Shown here piece by piece: positions 44,501 through 56,334 of a stretch of 64,000 nt of DNA. Numbering within the stretch: position 1 is the stretch's first letter; the number at the start of each line of letters is the position of its first letter. This stretch comes from Saturnia japonica (Eukaryota; Arthropoda; Insecta; Lepidoptera; Saturniidae). The position numbers and the translations under genes were made by a program. The notes under the pieces were generated by a model that saw only the letters and a list, made by a program, of their open reading frames with translations, made no database searches and was not told the origin of the DNA. The stretch covers positions 5,332,001-5,396,000 of the forward strand of contig CM065322.1 in the NCBI GenBank assembly GCA_033032175.1, read 5' to 3'.

Positions 44501-44996
44501 TCGTGTTGTAAGAATTTTGATCATTCTTCATCTTGGGATGTTAATAGTATACGACAAATCATAAATAAAATCTTTTAATGTCCCATTTCTGAATAATATC
44601 GTTTAATCGAATTTTTTTCTCGATTAAACATCGATCAATATCTTAAGGGACAACAATGAGACCATAGACCACAAACGATTGTTGACCCAAGATCGTATCG
44701 TTTTCACGTGATCTTTACGAACCATTGTCGATGGTGGCAGGATGCGTCTATTGAAAAAAATAATCTAAGTATAGCGTAACGGTGGTTTCTTGATGCAGGA
44801 TGCATTGTGTCTTGTGATCCGATCTGAATTAATAATGTGGTTTGAATACTTGGTTGAATCGATGTTTGTTCAACGATATGCGAAAGTTTGGCTATTGAAG
44901 AACATAGTATTTGAAAGCCTCTTAAAATAATTTTTATTAAATTACGTTTCTGTTTTTTTAAGCCCTCATTCCATTTGCACTAATTGTGTAACTGTC
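41593..44996. other. Long AT-rich stretch, no gene identified
   Basis: Two longer open frames (43477-43695 plus, hydrophobic; 43812-44123 minus) match nothing I know and have AT-driven composition. No repeat family of this window is recognised here. Confidence 0.35.
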
Positions 44997-45240
44997 ATTT
45001 ATGTGTGAGGACGATTTCCGAATGAGCCATTGGCATGCTATCTGGTCTTAAAGTACTTTACGGTCCTGATGATGCTCTGTGAGCTTGAGAATTTCGTATT
45101 TTTGTTGATTTATAGGCATTTTTTACACTTACAAATGCCCATTTATGTGTTAAGACTTTTTAATGTTTTACGAATGCTATCTGGTTTTGAAGTATTTAAA
45201 GTGGTGGTGGTGTTGCTCCGTGATTTTGAAATCTACTTTT
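44997..45240 (+). repeat. Two-copy tandem duplication, about 142 bases per unit
   Basis: CATTTATGTGTGAGGACG at 44997 and CATTTATGTGTTAAGACT at 45139 each lead into GCTATCTGGTNTTRAAGTAN and then TGATGCTCTGTGAGCTTGAG or GGTGTTGCTCCGTGATTTTG. The two units have diverged considerably. Confidence 0.55.
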
Positions 45241-45255
45241 TTATTTTTTTTAGGA

Positions 45256-45440
45256 TTAGCTTTTGACCACAATCGTCAATCACACTTGATGTTAAGTGAA
45301 GCTTGATCCGAAATAGTAACACGGTACGCCTAATGAGAGTGTGAAGTATTTTTAGAACTTGAGAGTGCTAGCTATCCAGGTGGACATTAAAAAATACTCT
45401 ACCGCCATCATCACGATGTTTTCTTCCGCCAAATGTTCAG
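45256..45440 (-). mobile_element. tRNA-derived SINE body, minus strand
   Basis: Minus strand: GGAAGAAAACATCGTGATGA, AATGTCCACCTGGATAGCTA, CATTAGGCGTACCGTG, CACTTAACATCAAGTGTG. Same family as 41105-41280 and 59627-59905; the head is replaced by the LINE end that follows. Confidence 0.5.
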
Positions 45441-45479
45441 GCTTCTTATGTTATTCGATTTATTCTTTATACTACATAT

Positions 45480-45755
45480 TGTAATTATTGATGTCCCAGC
45501 ATTCCACAACAGTGCGTTTCTTAAGGCACTTTCTGCCTCGCACAACCACTCTGTGAAACCAGCTGTCGTCTGATATCTTTCCGAGCCGTTATGATCTGGT
45601 GTCCTTCAAGAAGAGAGCTTATTCTTCCCTAAAAGGCCGGCAACGCATCTGCGAGCCCTCGGGTGTTACGGATGTTTTTGGGCGGCGGTGATCACTTTCC
45701 ATCAGGTACGCCACCTGCCCGTTTGGCACCTTTTTATCATTAAAAAAAATGTATT
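45480..45755 (+). mobile_element. LINE ORF2 C-terminus and 3' end
   Basis: CCAGCATTCCACAACAGTGC, TTCTTAAGGCACTTTCTGCC, CGCACAACCACTCTGTG, TTCAAGAAGAGAGCTTATTC, AAGGCCGGCAACGCATCTGC and CACTTTCCATCAGGTACGCC give the unmistakable closing part of an abundant lepidopteran LINE. Translated, FLRHFLPRTTTLW-like residues and [20 protein letters not shown] can be read with few errors. Ends in A-rich sequence near 45755. Confidence 0.75.
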
Positions 45756-46339
45756 AATCAGACATGAAATAAAATAGTCAGTTTCGGCAATTGCTGTAGA
45801 AAACCAAATGTATAAATATTTTTCGCAGATCAAGTAACAAATACCCTTTTAGTACATCTTATGTTAAAAGCTCTCTCTAAGTCCTATTATCTTTGAAAAT
45901 AGTTTTGTAAAAATAATTTTCAAACAAATTTTATTTCAGCATTAAACATATATATTCCTAAAATTGTTCGGTAGGATCCGAACATTTTCCATGTTTATTT
46001 AAAAGATGAGTTGGCTGTTTGAGACGTTTTCGTATTTTTACAGAAAGGGTGTGCCTAGCTTATTTACGTATTCTGTTCAGTTTAAGCCTTTAAGCATTAT
46101 CCGTGAGTTTTGTGTACGTATTTGAAAATACAGTTCCTGTTATTTGAACCGGTAACTTAAATAAGAATATTCATTAACTCAAGAAACTTTCAACTGAATT
46201 GAATACATTCGTAAATTTGCACTAAAATGTAGCAGATGCTGGCAGGTAGGAACGTCATGTTGTTAATTATAAAATCCTGACAAATTAAACAACACCATAT
46301 CTTTTACTTTTGTTACGAAAGTGTAGCCTTTTTGTATAG
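45756..46339. other. AT-rich sequence, no gene seen
   Basis: Nothing recognised. Confidence 0.3.
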
Positions 46340-46534
46340 TTTGTGTTATCGAAAAGGCCCGGTTTGTCGCGACAGATGCAAAGCACCGACACGAGAAAGC
46401 GGCGCAAAAAGGAGCACGTGCTATTTGTGGAGAAAAAAATCACATGCGGGCACAAGTTGGCCAAGGTGCGTTTTGAAGAAATGGAAGCTGTGGAGCACGT
46501 GATTTATCTGGAATTAGCGTTATATGAAGCATGA
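46340..46534 (+). CDS. Candidate terminal coding exon, product unknown
   Basis: A frame of about 63 codons ends at TGA 46532-46534. It reads LSKRPGLSRQMQSTDTRKRR, KKEHVLFVEKKITCGHKLAK and VRFEEMEAVEHVIYLELALY. Codon choice is unlike the surroundings (CGG, CGC, AAG, GAG, CAC, GTG, GCC). A TAG stop directly precedes it, and TTTTTGTATAG at 46329-46339 would serve as a splice acceptor, so a last exon is plausible. The RKRRKK cluster could be a nuclear localisation signal. There is no AATAAA close downstream and no other exon nearby. I do not recognise the protein; an unknown mobile-element ORF is the main alternative. Confidence 0.35.
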   Translation, partial: FVLSKRPGLSRQMQSTDTRKRRKKEHVLFVEKKITCGHKLAKVRFEEMEAVEHVIYLELALYEA

Positions 46535-46744
46535 AGTTTGGCGGTGTTTTGCAGCTGTATAGTGATCTTTTCTGACAATACAGTGTCCGTAAGGCCGACA
46601 AGTTCCATGCATTTTTAACTAACAAAGTGTAAATACTATCCAAGTAAACAAAATAAGAGATTCATATTTTAAATGAATGACTAAATTTGGCGTTTATATT
46701 GCTTCTATTTTAGAAGAAATTTAATATTATATTTTTATACAAAA

Positions 46745-46935
46745 CTAGCAACTGCCCGGTACTTCGTATGCATTATTTAAAATATTAAACTTAATAATAA
46801 TATAATATAGCCTATAGCTTTCAGGGATAATGTATGTTCCTATTAGTGAAATGTCTCTCAGAATCGGAACAATAGTTCTGGAGATGCAGACATAGCCTTA
46901 CTTACAAACTACCTCTTTATACTATTAATATAGAT
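46745..46935 (-). mobile_element. CTAG-ended repeat, minus strand
   Basis: Starts AACTAGCAACTGCCCGGTAC with TTCGTATGCATTATTT, then ATAGCCTATAGCTTTCAGGG and TCTCAGAATCGGAACAATAG, and fades at AACTACCTCTTTATACTATTAATATAG. Widespread lepidopteran non-autonomous repeat, read from its 3' end. Confidence 0.5.
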
Positions 46936-47161
46936 AACAAATAGTACTTGTTAGACATTGTTTTATATTAAGTTCAGAAGCACCATAATATCTCTAATAT
47001 ACAGTGTTTAGTAAAAACCCCGTCGGTTCCGTGAAGGTGTTATTAGATATCGAGATTATATTCTGTTTATGATATCTATGTCAGATTATAAGTAAAAAAA
47101 AATTACCCCTAATAAAATGTAAATTTTTTTTGTTAAATGAGGAAACTTACATGGCAATACA

Positions 47162-47231
47162 GGCGGCGCGGCGCGTCGCGGCGCAGGGTACCGCCATACG
47201 ATCAAACGTGTTGCTGCGCCGCGCCGCGCCG
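47162..47231. repeat. GC-only inverted repeat
   Basis: GTCGCGGCGCAG (47175-47186) and CTGCGCCGCGCCGCGCC (47214-47230) form the inner part of a stem of about 18 bases with one mismatch; the loop is about 27 bases. Almost pure C/G in AT-rich surroundings. Possibly the centre of a MITE, but no outer ends were found. Confidence 0.55.
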
Positions 47232-47449
47232 GGGCGGTCTGGTGACGGTGTTATAACGTTTTAAAAATTTGCAAAATTTTAGGGAAACTAAAACTAAATG
47301 TATTAATTTTAAATCGCAATAACATTTTTATTTTCATAATAAATAAAAATTTTATATTATTTTGGTAATGTCATTGGGGTACCTATGGATTCGGCCTACC
47401 CTTTTGATTCGACGGGGGTTTTTAATACATATTGTATAAAACAGGCCGA

Positions 47450-47700
47450 TATTAAGGTATTAAGAGAGGCAGTAGAAATATATTTGTAGATTTATCTCTA
47501 CTTGAGGCAGTCTGAATGGTGAAATACATCTACCGTACAGAACATCGCAGCCAAATAAACTTGAGTTGTATTCCTGTGGTGAGTAGGGTTTTCAAAGCTC
47601 TTTGGGGTAGAGAGGTTCAAGGTCAGTAAAACGCTAAGGCTACCTATGGTATGCTACTACGGTAGCCGCTTACCATCAGGCAGGGTTTATACTTGTTTGT
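47450..47700 (+). mobile_element. LINE 3' end (GAGTATGGTTTCCAGAGC family)
   Basis: GTAGATTTATCTCTACTTGA, GAACATCGCAGCCAAATAAA, GTGGTGAGTAGGGTTTTCAA, GCTACGGTAGCCGCTTACCA-like words (here CTACGGTAGCCGCTTACC) and TCAGGCAGGGTTTATACTTG. Unlike 37310-37915, it has no SINE inside. Confidence 0.6.
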
Positions 47701-48089
47701 GTCTCGTAAATAATTTATTTCTTATTTTTCGTTTCTTTATTGCAGTAAAAGATTTTTAAAAATTAAATCGTGACTTACATACTAATATATGTATTTCGTA
47801 TTTTTAATCTAACCTTGTACAATCACAGCGCGGTGAAACAACTCAAGCGCAAGCTGCCTTGTTCACAATGAATCCCTTTGAAGTAGGAATTCGTCACTTA
47901 AACATTTATCAGCGATCAAAATGCCCGTATTACATAAAATATTGTCTACCCTCTGTTTGCTGACACTGGCAACAGATAGTGGTGGGTGGTCTCCCTCCCA
48001 AGTAGACACGTGCGATTTGAGGACCCTTTGAAACATCTTCCGGGTTTTAGCAATATAAATACATTTTAGGTATTTATATAAACTACCTA
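47701..48089. other. AT-rich sequence, no gene seen
   Basis: A GC-richer patch near 47825-48030 carries no recognised motif. Confidence 0.3.
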
Positions 48090-48351
48090 CTATTAATTTG
48101 AACGCGTTAATCTCTGGAACTACGAGTGAGGTTTGTAAAATATTATTGTATTTTATAGCCTATTTATTGAAGAAGGTTATAAGCTTAATAACTTCTTGCT
48201 AAAGCACTAAGATGCTGAGCAGTAATCATGAACGCCAAGCTATCTGGCAAGCTATAGGTAAAGAAGTGAGAACAACGTGCTTTAGCAGCGGCGCGATGAA
48301 GAGTCGGTTACACAAATTTAACTCAGGTGAAACCGTGGGGCACAGCTAGTT
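48090..48351 (+). mobile_element. Helitron-like element
   Basis: AATTTGAACGCGTTAATCTC, GGAACTACGAG, TATAGCCTATTTATTGAAGA, AAGGTTATAAGCTTAATAAC, GCAGCGGCGCGATGAAGAG, and end CCGTGGGGCACAGCTAG before T. Same order as the minus copies at 49441-49742 and 63335-63970. No ORF; would depend on a Rep/helicase encoded elsewhere if truly a Helitron. Confidence 0.6.
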
Positions 48352-49440
48352 TATAATAAAACTATTTAGAAAAAGAAGAAACGAAGAAACTGTAAATTTT
48401 CAAGGTCTAAAACGAGTTTTTGGCTGTATCGTCTGCAGTGGCTTTTATTTTATGTTAATAAACCTGGATTATTTTATCCTATATTGTGTAATATTGGTGT
48501 ATTTAAAATATAGCTTGCACAAGTGAAGTGATTTAAAGATAATAACTTCGAATATGAATTCTGAGAAGACATAAAAAATACCAGAAAAAGTTTAACAAAG
48601 ATATCAAAAGATGATCATTTTGTTAGAACACTGAAATAAACTTATGACACTATGTAAGATAACGTATTTACCCATTTGATACTGGTAGTTAAAATCTTCA
48701 ATAGTCAGGATTGGTTGCCAAAGTAGGAAAAAGATAAAGAAGAAGATTGATTCAAAATGAGGTAAATCCTCAATAAGTCTTGCGTTAGGCATAAAGATAA
48801 ACTTTGTTATTTTATCACATACAAGTGATATTAAAGCATATCACATTAAAGCAGATGTTGGCAGCTTGCCTTAAATAATTTAAACGTTACAATAAAAACC
48901 GAGAATATAAAAATTTTATGCAGTAAATTGAGTTTTGTAAGTGGAGGTGGTGCTTCATTTGAATTACATAAGGTAAATACAGCAATAAATTTTTCCAGGG
49001 TTTGTATGTATTTGCTATATTTTTATTGGCTGAATGGCAGACGACGGGTATTAATTACGATTTCTTTTGTTTGAAAAGTTCATTGTTTTAGTATCCATAT
49101 GTCAGCGTTTTAAATACTTGCTTCCTTCGGGAAGGTTTATTTTCGAAGTGGTATTATTTATTTTATCGTCATCGTGAAGGCCAAGAATAACTTATATGAT
49201 TAAATAACTTTCTTTGATTATGAGTTACCATTTATGTCCTCATTTGGATTTTCATCATTGACAGCTTTAATATATGTAATTGTTTTAAATTTGTTAACAA
49301 TTTGTAGTAGTACATATAAGTAAGTAGTAATATTTGCAAGATTTTATAAGTGTCCTTTATCGTCCATGAAAATATATTTTCAGAACCGTCTTAGGTCGTG
49401 CAGATGCCCTGGGTCATCACAGTTTAGGTGCCTTTAAATA
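48352..49440. other. AT-rich sequence, no gene seen
   Basis: Nothing recognised. Confidence 0.35.
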
Positions 49441-49742
49441 CTAGCTGTGAACCATGGTTTTATTCGTGTTAAATTGTCTGTAGTATAGTTCTATATAGTC
49501 TATCTTTTTTCTCACCTTTGCATATATGTTTACTGCTTTCCATATTGCTCGATATTTAAGATTACTACTCCTCTCCTTAGGGCTGAAGCGTGAAGTTATA
49601 TAGTATTATTATATAATAAACAACCTTTCTCAATAAGTAGGAAATTAAAAGCAAAAAATATTTTTTCATATGTAACTGGTAATTTCAGAGATTAGCGTGT
49701 TCAAACAAATAAGCAAACAGTCTCTGAGACTTTAGAATTAAT
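49441..49742 (-). mobile_element. Helitron-like element, minus strand
   Basis: Begins (plus strand) ACTAGCTGTGAACCATGG, and near the other end has AACTGGTAATTTCAGAGATT, GCGTGTTCAAACAAATAAGC and AGTCTCTGAGACTTTAGAATT. The interior has been altered by AT-rich insertion. Confidence 0.55.
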
Positions 49743-51004
49743 TAAAAAGTTTTACGTTATATATTTGTCTGATATTTTATAGATTTATTTAAAAAAAATC
49801 ACTGTTTAGAAGATGTTTAAAAAATCTTATCGGGTTTCCAATTCTTTTTTTATTGTAACATAAGTTTTGTAATACAATTACAACAAAAAATGAACTCCTC
49901 TTTCTGTTGTAAACGACAATTTAGGCATTTTGAAGCCCGTATCAAACTGTTAACTCTGGGTTTGTACCTCATGTATCCTTGTAGAAAATACGGAACAGTG
50001 TATTTGTTACATACGAAGCGAACTACTCTTTAAGTATTTTATAAATTTGGGATTTTGTAGGTCGATTTAGATCCATCGCAATTTAAGCAGTCACTATCTG
50101 ACAGGGAATACAGTGACGACGGATTTGAATTCCGATAAGGCCAATTAAATTTGTTGTTTATCTGATCGGATGTTTGATAAATTGTAGACCACCCATTAGT
50201 ATGTAGTAGACTTAGATACGAGAAAGGAGGAAGGTCAAGAACAGAAGTGAGATGCTTAAAGTGCTAAAATAAAAACCAGAATCTACATCAAGTGCGTGTT
50301 GAATGTCAAGTACTTATCCGGAAATCCCTGTGTCGGAATAATTACTTGAAATCAAAAATCAAAAACTCCTCAAATAAAATACATAATGTTCTTTTTTGTT
50401 TTATAGGCTACCTTCTGATAACGTTCACACCTGATTTTAAGTGAGGATGTTGACGACGATTGTATCATGATAAGTATAAAGAATAGATTATGTCCGCGAG
50501 CTCAGCTGTCGGAGTGCATCCATAGTTATTTGAGGACGGATTTTTAACTTAAAGCTAAATTGATTCCTTTTTTATTGACTAAAGTCACTGGATACACCTC
50601 CTTTAGGAGAAACTTCGTACTACTTTTTAGTCTTCAATATTCTAACAAAGTAGTGGCTTCCTTGTTAGAACTTCACAGATGATCATGTGTTTAATGTTAT
50701 TACAAAAAAAAAAAACATTTCATTTGTAGATGATAATAGGGATTTTAAGGCAATCACATTTAATGAATTCACACATGATTCAAACATCATTCTAAATGTA
50801 TGTTCCCTGGTGTTAAGGAGACAAATAGTTTAAAAGTAATATCTCATTAAAAAGAAGGTTAAAAAACTTTCTATTTGAAATTTCATTTGTTGATGCTAAT
50901 TAAAATATATTGAAGGCGCTATCTGTTAATTAATATGTTTAATTATCTTGACAGCTAGGAATGTGATTGTTTAAATTGTATAATGTGTGAAATATTCGCA
51001 CAGG
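49743..51004. other. AT-rich sequence, no gene seen
   Basis: Nothing recognised. Confidence 0.35.
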
Positions 51005-51055
51005 TTAGCTACAGCCGCTGCGGCTTTTACAGCTTCACCGGACTTACGACTATTA
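51005..51055 (-). mobile_element. GC-richer SINE fragment
   Basis: GTTAGCTACAGCCGCTGCGG, then CTTTTACAGCTTCACCGG: the centre of the SINE at 37405-37608 and 4738-4925. Confidence 0.35.
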
Positions 51056-51511
51056 TCATGTAAAATACTTTCAATATTACACAATACAGGGTTAAATAAC
51101 GCAAGTTCATGAATTCAAATAAAAACTTCATATGTTTATTGCATAAATACAAGATTCTATTGATAAACAAGAATATATTGAATTAATTAAATATTCTTAT
51201 TTATTCAGAGTACATGTAAGAAATGCATATAAAGAGTGATGCATGGGTCTGATTATCGATAATGTGGAGTATTTACATGTTTATCTTGCCTAAAATTCGT
51301 AAATCAAAAAAGCAGGTGGTGCGCCCGTCGCTGCATGCCAAACAATAATTTGCATATATTGTTAAACAATATGTCAACCGGTTTGTACGTGCTTACCGCT
51401 TTGACTTAATGTATTATAACCAATTGCTGTAATTGAAAGAAGACATAGTTTAAAATTTCACAGTAATCTAATTTCGCATTTAAATGCAGGTGTGCATTAT
51501 TTTCTGAAATT

Positions 51512-51839
51512 ACTATAAGTACTTCTTTTGTCGCGTTTAGTAGAGGATAAAACTAAGAGTTGCGCGCGCATCATGTGACGGAAGTGCGACATGATGAAGT
51601 TATCCATCAATGTTTATAATGTAAATTCAATTTACTGACTTTTTATTTTGTAAACATAATTTAACAAAGTTAAATTTAAATTATGTTTATTAATACACCG
51701 TAAAATTATTACCACACAAAAAAGTCAGTAAATTGAATTTACATGAATAACAATGATGGTTAACTTCATAATTTTGTTGGCACGCGAGATATAATTTTTG
51801 AAGTTATCTTTGTTTTATTACGTCATAGTTTTAATACTT
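51512..51839. mobile_element. GGCACGCG inverted-repeat element, most complete copy
   Basis: ACTTCTTTTGTCGCGTTTAG, GCGCGCGCATCATGTGACGG, GACATGATGAAGTTATCCAT on the left. On the right GATGGTTAACTTCATAATTT, GTTGGCACGCGAGATATAAT. The inner arms AATTCAATTTACTGACTTTTT (51625-51645) and AAAAAGTCAGTAAATTGAATTT (51720-51741) are near-perfect inverted repeats. About 328 bases, no transposase. Copies at 17058, 40602, 52970 and 56335. Confidence 0.7.
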
Positions 51840-52149
51840 TGCGTTCAAACATATTATAACTCACCAATCGTGTTCTTACGAAGCCAAATGTTTCAATATT
51901 TATGAATCTAAATAAGTAGGAGTTGATCAAGCGTGGTATCTACTTTCTGTTATCGACATATTTGGTTTGATTAAGAAATTAGTTATTATGCATATGCCAG
52001 GATATATATATTACTTATAATTTAAAAAACGAAGGCAAGTGATCTACATGATATGTTAGGAAGGCAGTTCTATCCGTGGTCTGTCACAGATAGTGTGATA
52101 GTGTCTAGTTGGAAGTTGGAATTTGTAATTGGCATGCACAATTTCAATA

Positions 52150-52510
52150 CTAGAAATAAATATAAAATAGTCATTCCGTCTTTTACACTTAGCAAGACAA
52201 ATAAATAGTTTTTAGGTAAATCTTTTAGGTTCCACAAATAAACTTGTAAAAAGAATCTTGTTAAGCAAGTTTTATTGTCGAAAGGGTATGATAGGGTGGA
52301 TGATTATGTGAATTATGTTGATGTTTGGAAGTGATTCCCTCTATGTACATGGACTGAAAATAATTGTAAACAATGAAAATACTGTGAAAACAATTTAAAA
52401 CAAACGTTGATAAGGCCGATCGAGTTTCTTGCCGGTTCTTCTCGATGACTGAGATGTTTTGACATTCATTGGTGCCTTCTTAGGGCTTCAATTGAATTAA
52501 GGGTCTAAGA
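52150..52510 (+). mobile_element. LINE C-terminus with deletion (VDDYVND family)
   Basis: Reads LVKQVLLSKGYDRVDDYVNY and VDVWK before a stop, then a 3' region with GGCCGATCGAGTTTCTTGCC, GGTTCTTCTCG and GGTGCCTTCTTAGGGCTTCA. The same 3' words occur in reverse at 58765-58985 and 60030-60340. Upstream, AAATAGTCATTCCGTCTTTT (SFRL region) is joined with a deletion. Confidence 0.65.
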
Positions 52511-52969
52511 TTTGATTTCAAGGCTTCGCGTGTCGATGCGTGTTACCGACCACATCTTTCAAACCGAAATATAAGTACGCAGGTACTGCTGTTTAGTGGC
52601 AACAATAAGTGTCGCAACTTTGTTACCGTGATCTAACCGAACCTCGCTTAAAGTGTTTCTAACTAAGGGCCCTAACTCGAGACGTTACATTATATAAAAT
52701 GTAGAAAAAGAATTAAAACGAAGTACGTAAGCAAGAATAGGTGTGTTTCGACAGCTGCAATTGAGAAGCAGTCCATCCATTACATCTTGAGTGTTTTTGA
52801 TCATTTTACTTAACAACAAGTGGGATCACGGTCAAAACGCTAAAACCTATAAAGAATTTCAAAATGTATATATTCACTTATGCACGCTTTGGTGTAAAAC
52901 CATATTTACTCTTAATGAAATTCAAAATAATTAATCAAATTATAATTAGGTTTATTTCTAAAAAGTTAA
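52511..52969. other. Unclassified sequence
   Basis: No recognised repeat or coding sequence. Confidence 0.3.
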
Positions 52970-53012
52970 ATGAATTTAATTCATATTATTATCATTGATG
53001 GCTAACTTCATC
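52970..53012. mobile_element. GGCACGCG inverted-repeat element fragment
   Basis: ATTTAATTCATATTATTATC and ATTGATGGCTAACTTCATCA, the inner right arm of the element only. Confidence 0.4.
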
Positions 53013-54054
53013 AATCATCATATCGCATATCATAACTTCAACAATAATTATTCTTATTTTTCTTACTTAATACTATATAATTATAAAAATGTATGATAGA
53101 GTCATACTACTGTGGTTCCGATTCACTACACCCTTGCCAAGGTATCGGTAGCTAAATCGTTAATTTTCGGTATCAGCTGCGTCTTGACATCTGCCTTCAA
53201 CCCTTTCTAACAAAAAACGGATTTTCAAGTAAGTAAAAACTACAAAATGGGTTACAGAAGCCCCTTAAGATTTTCTGCGATGTATTTGTGACTACTGGAG
53301 CTTAGAACTCTTGCTTGAGTTAGGCTTATTATTGTTGCTCGTTAACGTTATTCGTGACGACCAGGATAAATAAATAGTCTTACAAATGTGTTACAAAGGT
53401 CTTTATTTATTTTAATTTGTTTGTTGTTTAATCTTGTAAAAATAGCAGATGTATCATTTTACCTCTATGATTACGGAGCCTAGGTATTAGGAGAACAAGT
53501 GACATGGACGATTGTACAGTAAATGGGTCCAGTGGGTAGATTAGATTATTTTGGATTTATTTTCTATCTTATTAGGATTTGTCCTCCAATTTTCAGACAT
53601 TCTTTAGACGATCGTTCTTTTTATTTGTAGATTATGTGCCAGCAATATAAACATCTGTACAGATTCACAACCAACCCATTTTGTATCTTTATTAATAAAT
53701 AATCTTTGTGTTAGAGTGTTTTAGTTCTAGCGTGACAAAATTTTAAAAGATATCACCGAGCTCCTAAACCTCCTCTAAATAATAGGATAATATTACATTA
53801 TAAAAGAGCTGTAATATAATACACTGTACCTATAAATATTGTAAGTAATCTCCAAAACAAACAAAAAAAAAAACTCCAGTTTCTCCAAGAAAATGACTAA
53901 CCAGTTTCATCACAATTCTATTTGTGTTAACGAAACAGGAAATATCCTCAGAAATAACTTGGTGAATCAGCGTAAACGTTTGCAATTTCTGGAATAAATT
54001 CATAAATATATTTACACTTAATAATGGTTGAATATTTTTAAGCGCGAACAATTA
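53013..54054. other. AT-rich sequence, no gene seen
   Basis: Nothing recognised. Confidence 0.35.
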
Positions 54055-54490
54055 ATTTTTTATAAAATATATAATAGTACGGCACATTAACATATTGTCT
54101 CTGATGGTAAGCACAGCGTGATCCAAATACAACGATGACCACCGAGAGATATAAATCAATAAACATCTCTTCACGTTACGCTTAAAGAATACGAAGTCGA
54201 AAGAAGGAGGGAACACACTGGCAGAGAGAAGGTTCCACAGCTTCACGGTACGACAAAGATAAGTCATAGAGAACTTTTTAGTTTGTGCCGAGATGGAGGC
54301 TACTTTAAAACTGTGACTCCGAAGTCCAGTGCGTGTGGTTCTGTTTAAAAAGGAAGAGGAGGGTATTAGATTGAACAGCTCTACAGACCACTCATCATGA
54401 TACAGACGGTAGAACACGCTCAAGCGAGGCGGTGTTCCTGCGCAGCTGAAGCGGATCTGAAATCAAAATTTGCAGTCGACTTGTATACAT
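54055..54490 (-). mobile_element. CR1-like LINE, ORF2 C-terminus and 3' end
   Basis: The best preserved LINE piece in the window. An uninterrupted minus frame of 123 codons includes SVFYRLYHDEWSVELFNLIP, RTTRTGLRSHSFKVASISAQ, TKKFSMTYLCRTVKLWNLLS and FFKRNVKRCLL, the usual end of this family's protein. Just upstream DPLQLRRNTASL is offset by one base, so there is one frameshift at about 54420. The 3' end has ATCTCTCGGTGGTCATCG and CTGTGCTTACCATCAGAGAC, shared with the SINE-like family. 5'-truncated at about 54490. Confidence 0.75.
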
Positions 54491-56334
54491 TATTACTGTA
54501 GTTATAATTAATTGTTTTATTAGGTTGCTGGTTTATATAGACTGACGGGTAAGCATAACATCGTGAGGAGATATGAATGCTCGAGATATGTTCTTGCAAT
54601 ACCATTGTACGTGGGAAAAATATAGTAATGTTTATCTAATCAGCATTGGGACATTTAACAGGCCAGTGTTATTAGGTCGAATTATTTATACTAGCGATCG
54701 CCCTAAGGTCGAAATTCGCACAGCGACTTTTTGATTATAGACTATTTTCTGTTTGACATTTACAGTATTCATAAACAATAAGTATTAACTACATCACTTG
54801 CTGTCACTTTTCGTTGAGTGACAATGTCAATATTTTGGTGGGGCTATGTTCAATGGCACTGGTCACGTTAGGATTCGCAGTATTAATTTATTTAATTTAA
54901 TATATTGGTAACAGATATTATAGATACATTTTAGTTTTCTGCACTCCTCCATATAAACTTTAACCATGCCAAATCCCACAGTCTTCCGTGCACGCAATAC
55001 GCTTAAATTGGTACCGAAAGCTTTTGCTTCACGTATTACTATATAGATTAGCATTTTGTACCTCAGGTATCTACCGATCTTATTTTATACTATTTGAGAT
55101 TGAGGTGTCATTTATCATAATGATTAAGTATGATAATCAAAATTTAAAAAACTATGAAGTGCCCGAAACGAGTATATTTAAGTAAAATTTAAGAAGCCAC
55201 CACCTGCCTTTCGCATTCGACTCAAGTTTTTTTGGAACCGGCAAGGTGCTTCCCTCTGTAATGAATTTCGAACATTAGAATGTTATCTGTAAAATAAACC
55301 ACGAAATATGTCGATAACGACATGTATTATAATATTATACAGACATTGGATATTTAAAAATGTTCACCTTGCTTATAAAAAGTTTTATAGTGAGCGAACA
55401 TATTTTAAATATTCTTTAATTAATCATACTTTATATATGGCGTAAATAATTAATAACTAGACATTCAAAATATGTTCGAGACAGCAGTAAAATTAGTAAT
55501 TTTATTTGCCTACATTACTGTATTATTCCATACCAGTTTAAAAATAGTAGGCAACATGTCATTAAAAACCGAAAGTGACCTGTCAGATTGTTTCAAAAGA
55601 AGAATGCTTCATTGTTAAAGAAGAATCGATTTACTTTCCCGCCATTTGTCATGTTTATTGAGCTCATGGAATCAGATTCTTTACGGCCAGTAATAAGAAT
55701 ATTAATTTCATGAAAGAGAACCAATTTATCTCCCATTAATATTTTTTTATTGTTAGAGTTACATTAAGGTTTTATTATGTTAAATTATTTCATAGGCTAG
55801 CGCATTAAAGACGATGTCCATTTGTCTCTTTTCTATTGATGCTTTCAATTTGCTTATCATATTGTTAACTTAATCATGTTTCTTATGTTGTTTTCATTTA
55901 AATACTTTAATAATTTAATGCACATAGACTTTCATGCCTTTTGGCGTCAATTTGCAAATATATTATGTTGTTTATTTGTTTTATTAAGCAAACTCTTTAC
56001 CGAGTTGTTTTGTGTATTTTTATAGGGTTTTATATATGAAAGTTTTAGTTAAGAAGCTAAAAAGTAACCAAGGTATCTAAAATTATATTTACAAAGAGTT
56101 ATATGAACTTTTTAAAATTTATTGATTCAGGCATTCATTCGGCGTTGTTGTTTTTGCATTATGTTGGTTTAAGCATTAGATTTTTTTATTAAACTAAATA
56201 AAAAAATCATAAACTGATAGAAAATCAATTTTGAAATTAAAGATTTTGTTAAAAAATTGATAATTTCATGTAACTATTAAATGGCATTTATTATTTAGCA
56301 AATTAAATAAGTGAATTAACCATTTTGTTTTTTG
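54491..56334. other. AT-rich sequence, no gene seen
   Basis: Nothing recognised; the open frames at 54863-55185 on both strands are AT-driven. Confidence 0.35.

Noticed and set aside
46440..46643. 67-codon minus ORF
   Set aside because: Antisense to the better candidate exon at 46340-46534, which has codon bias on the plus strand.
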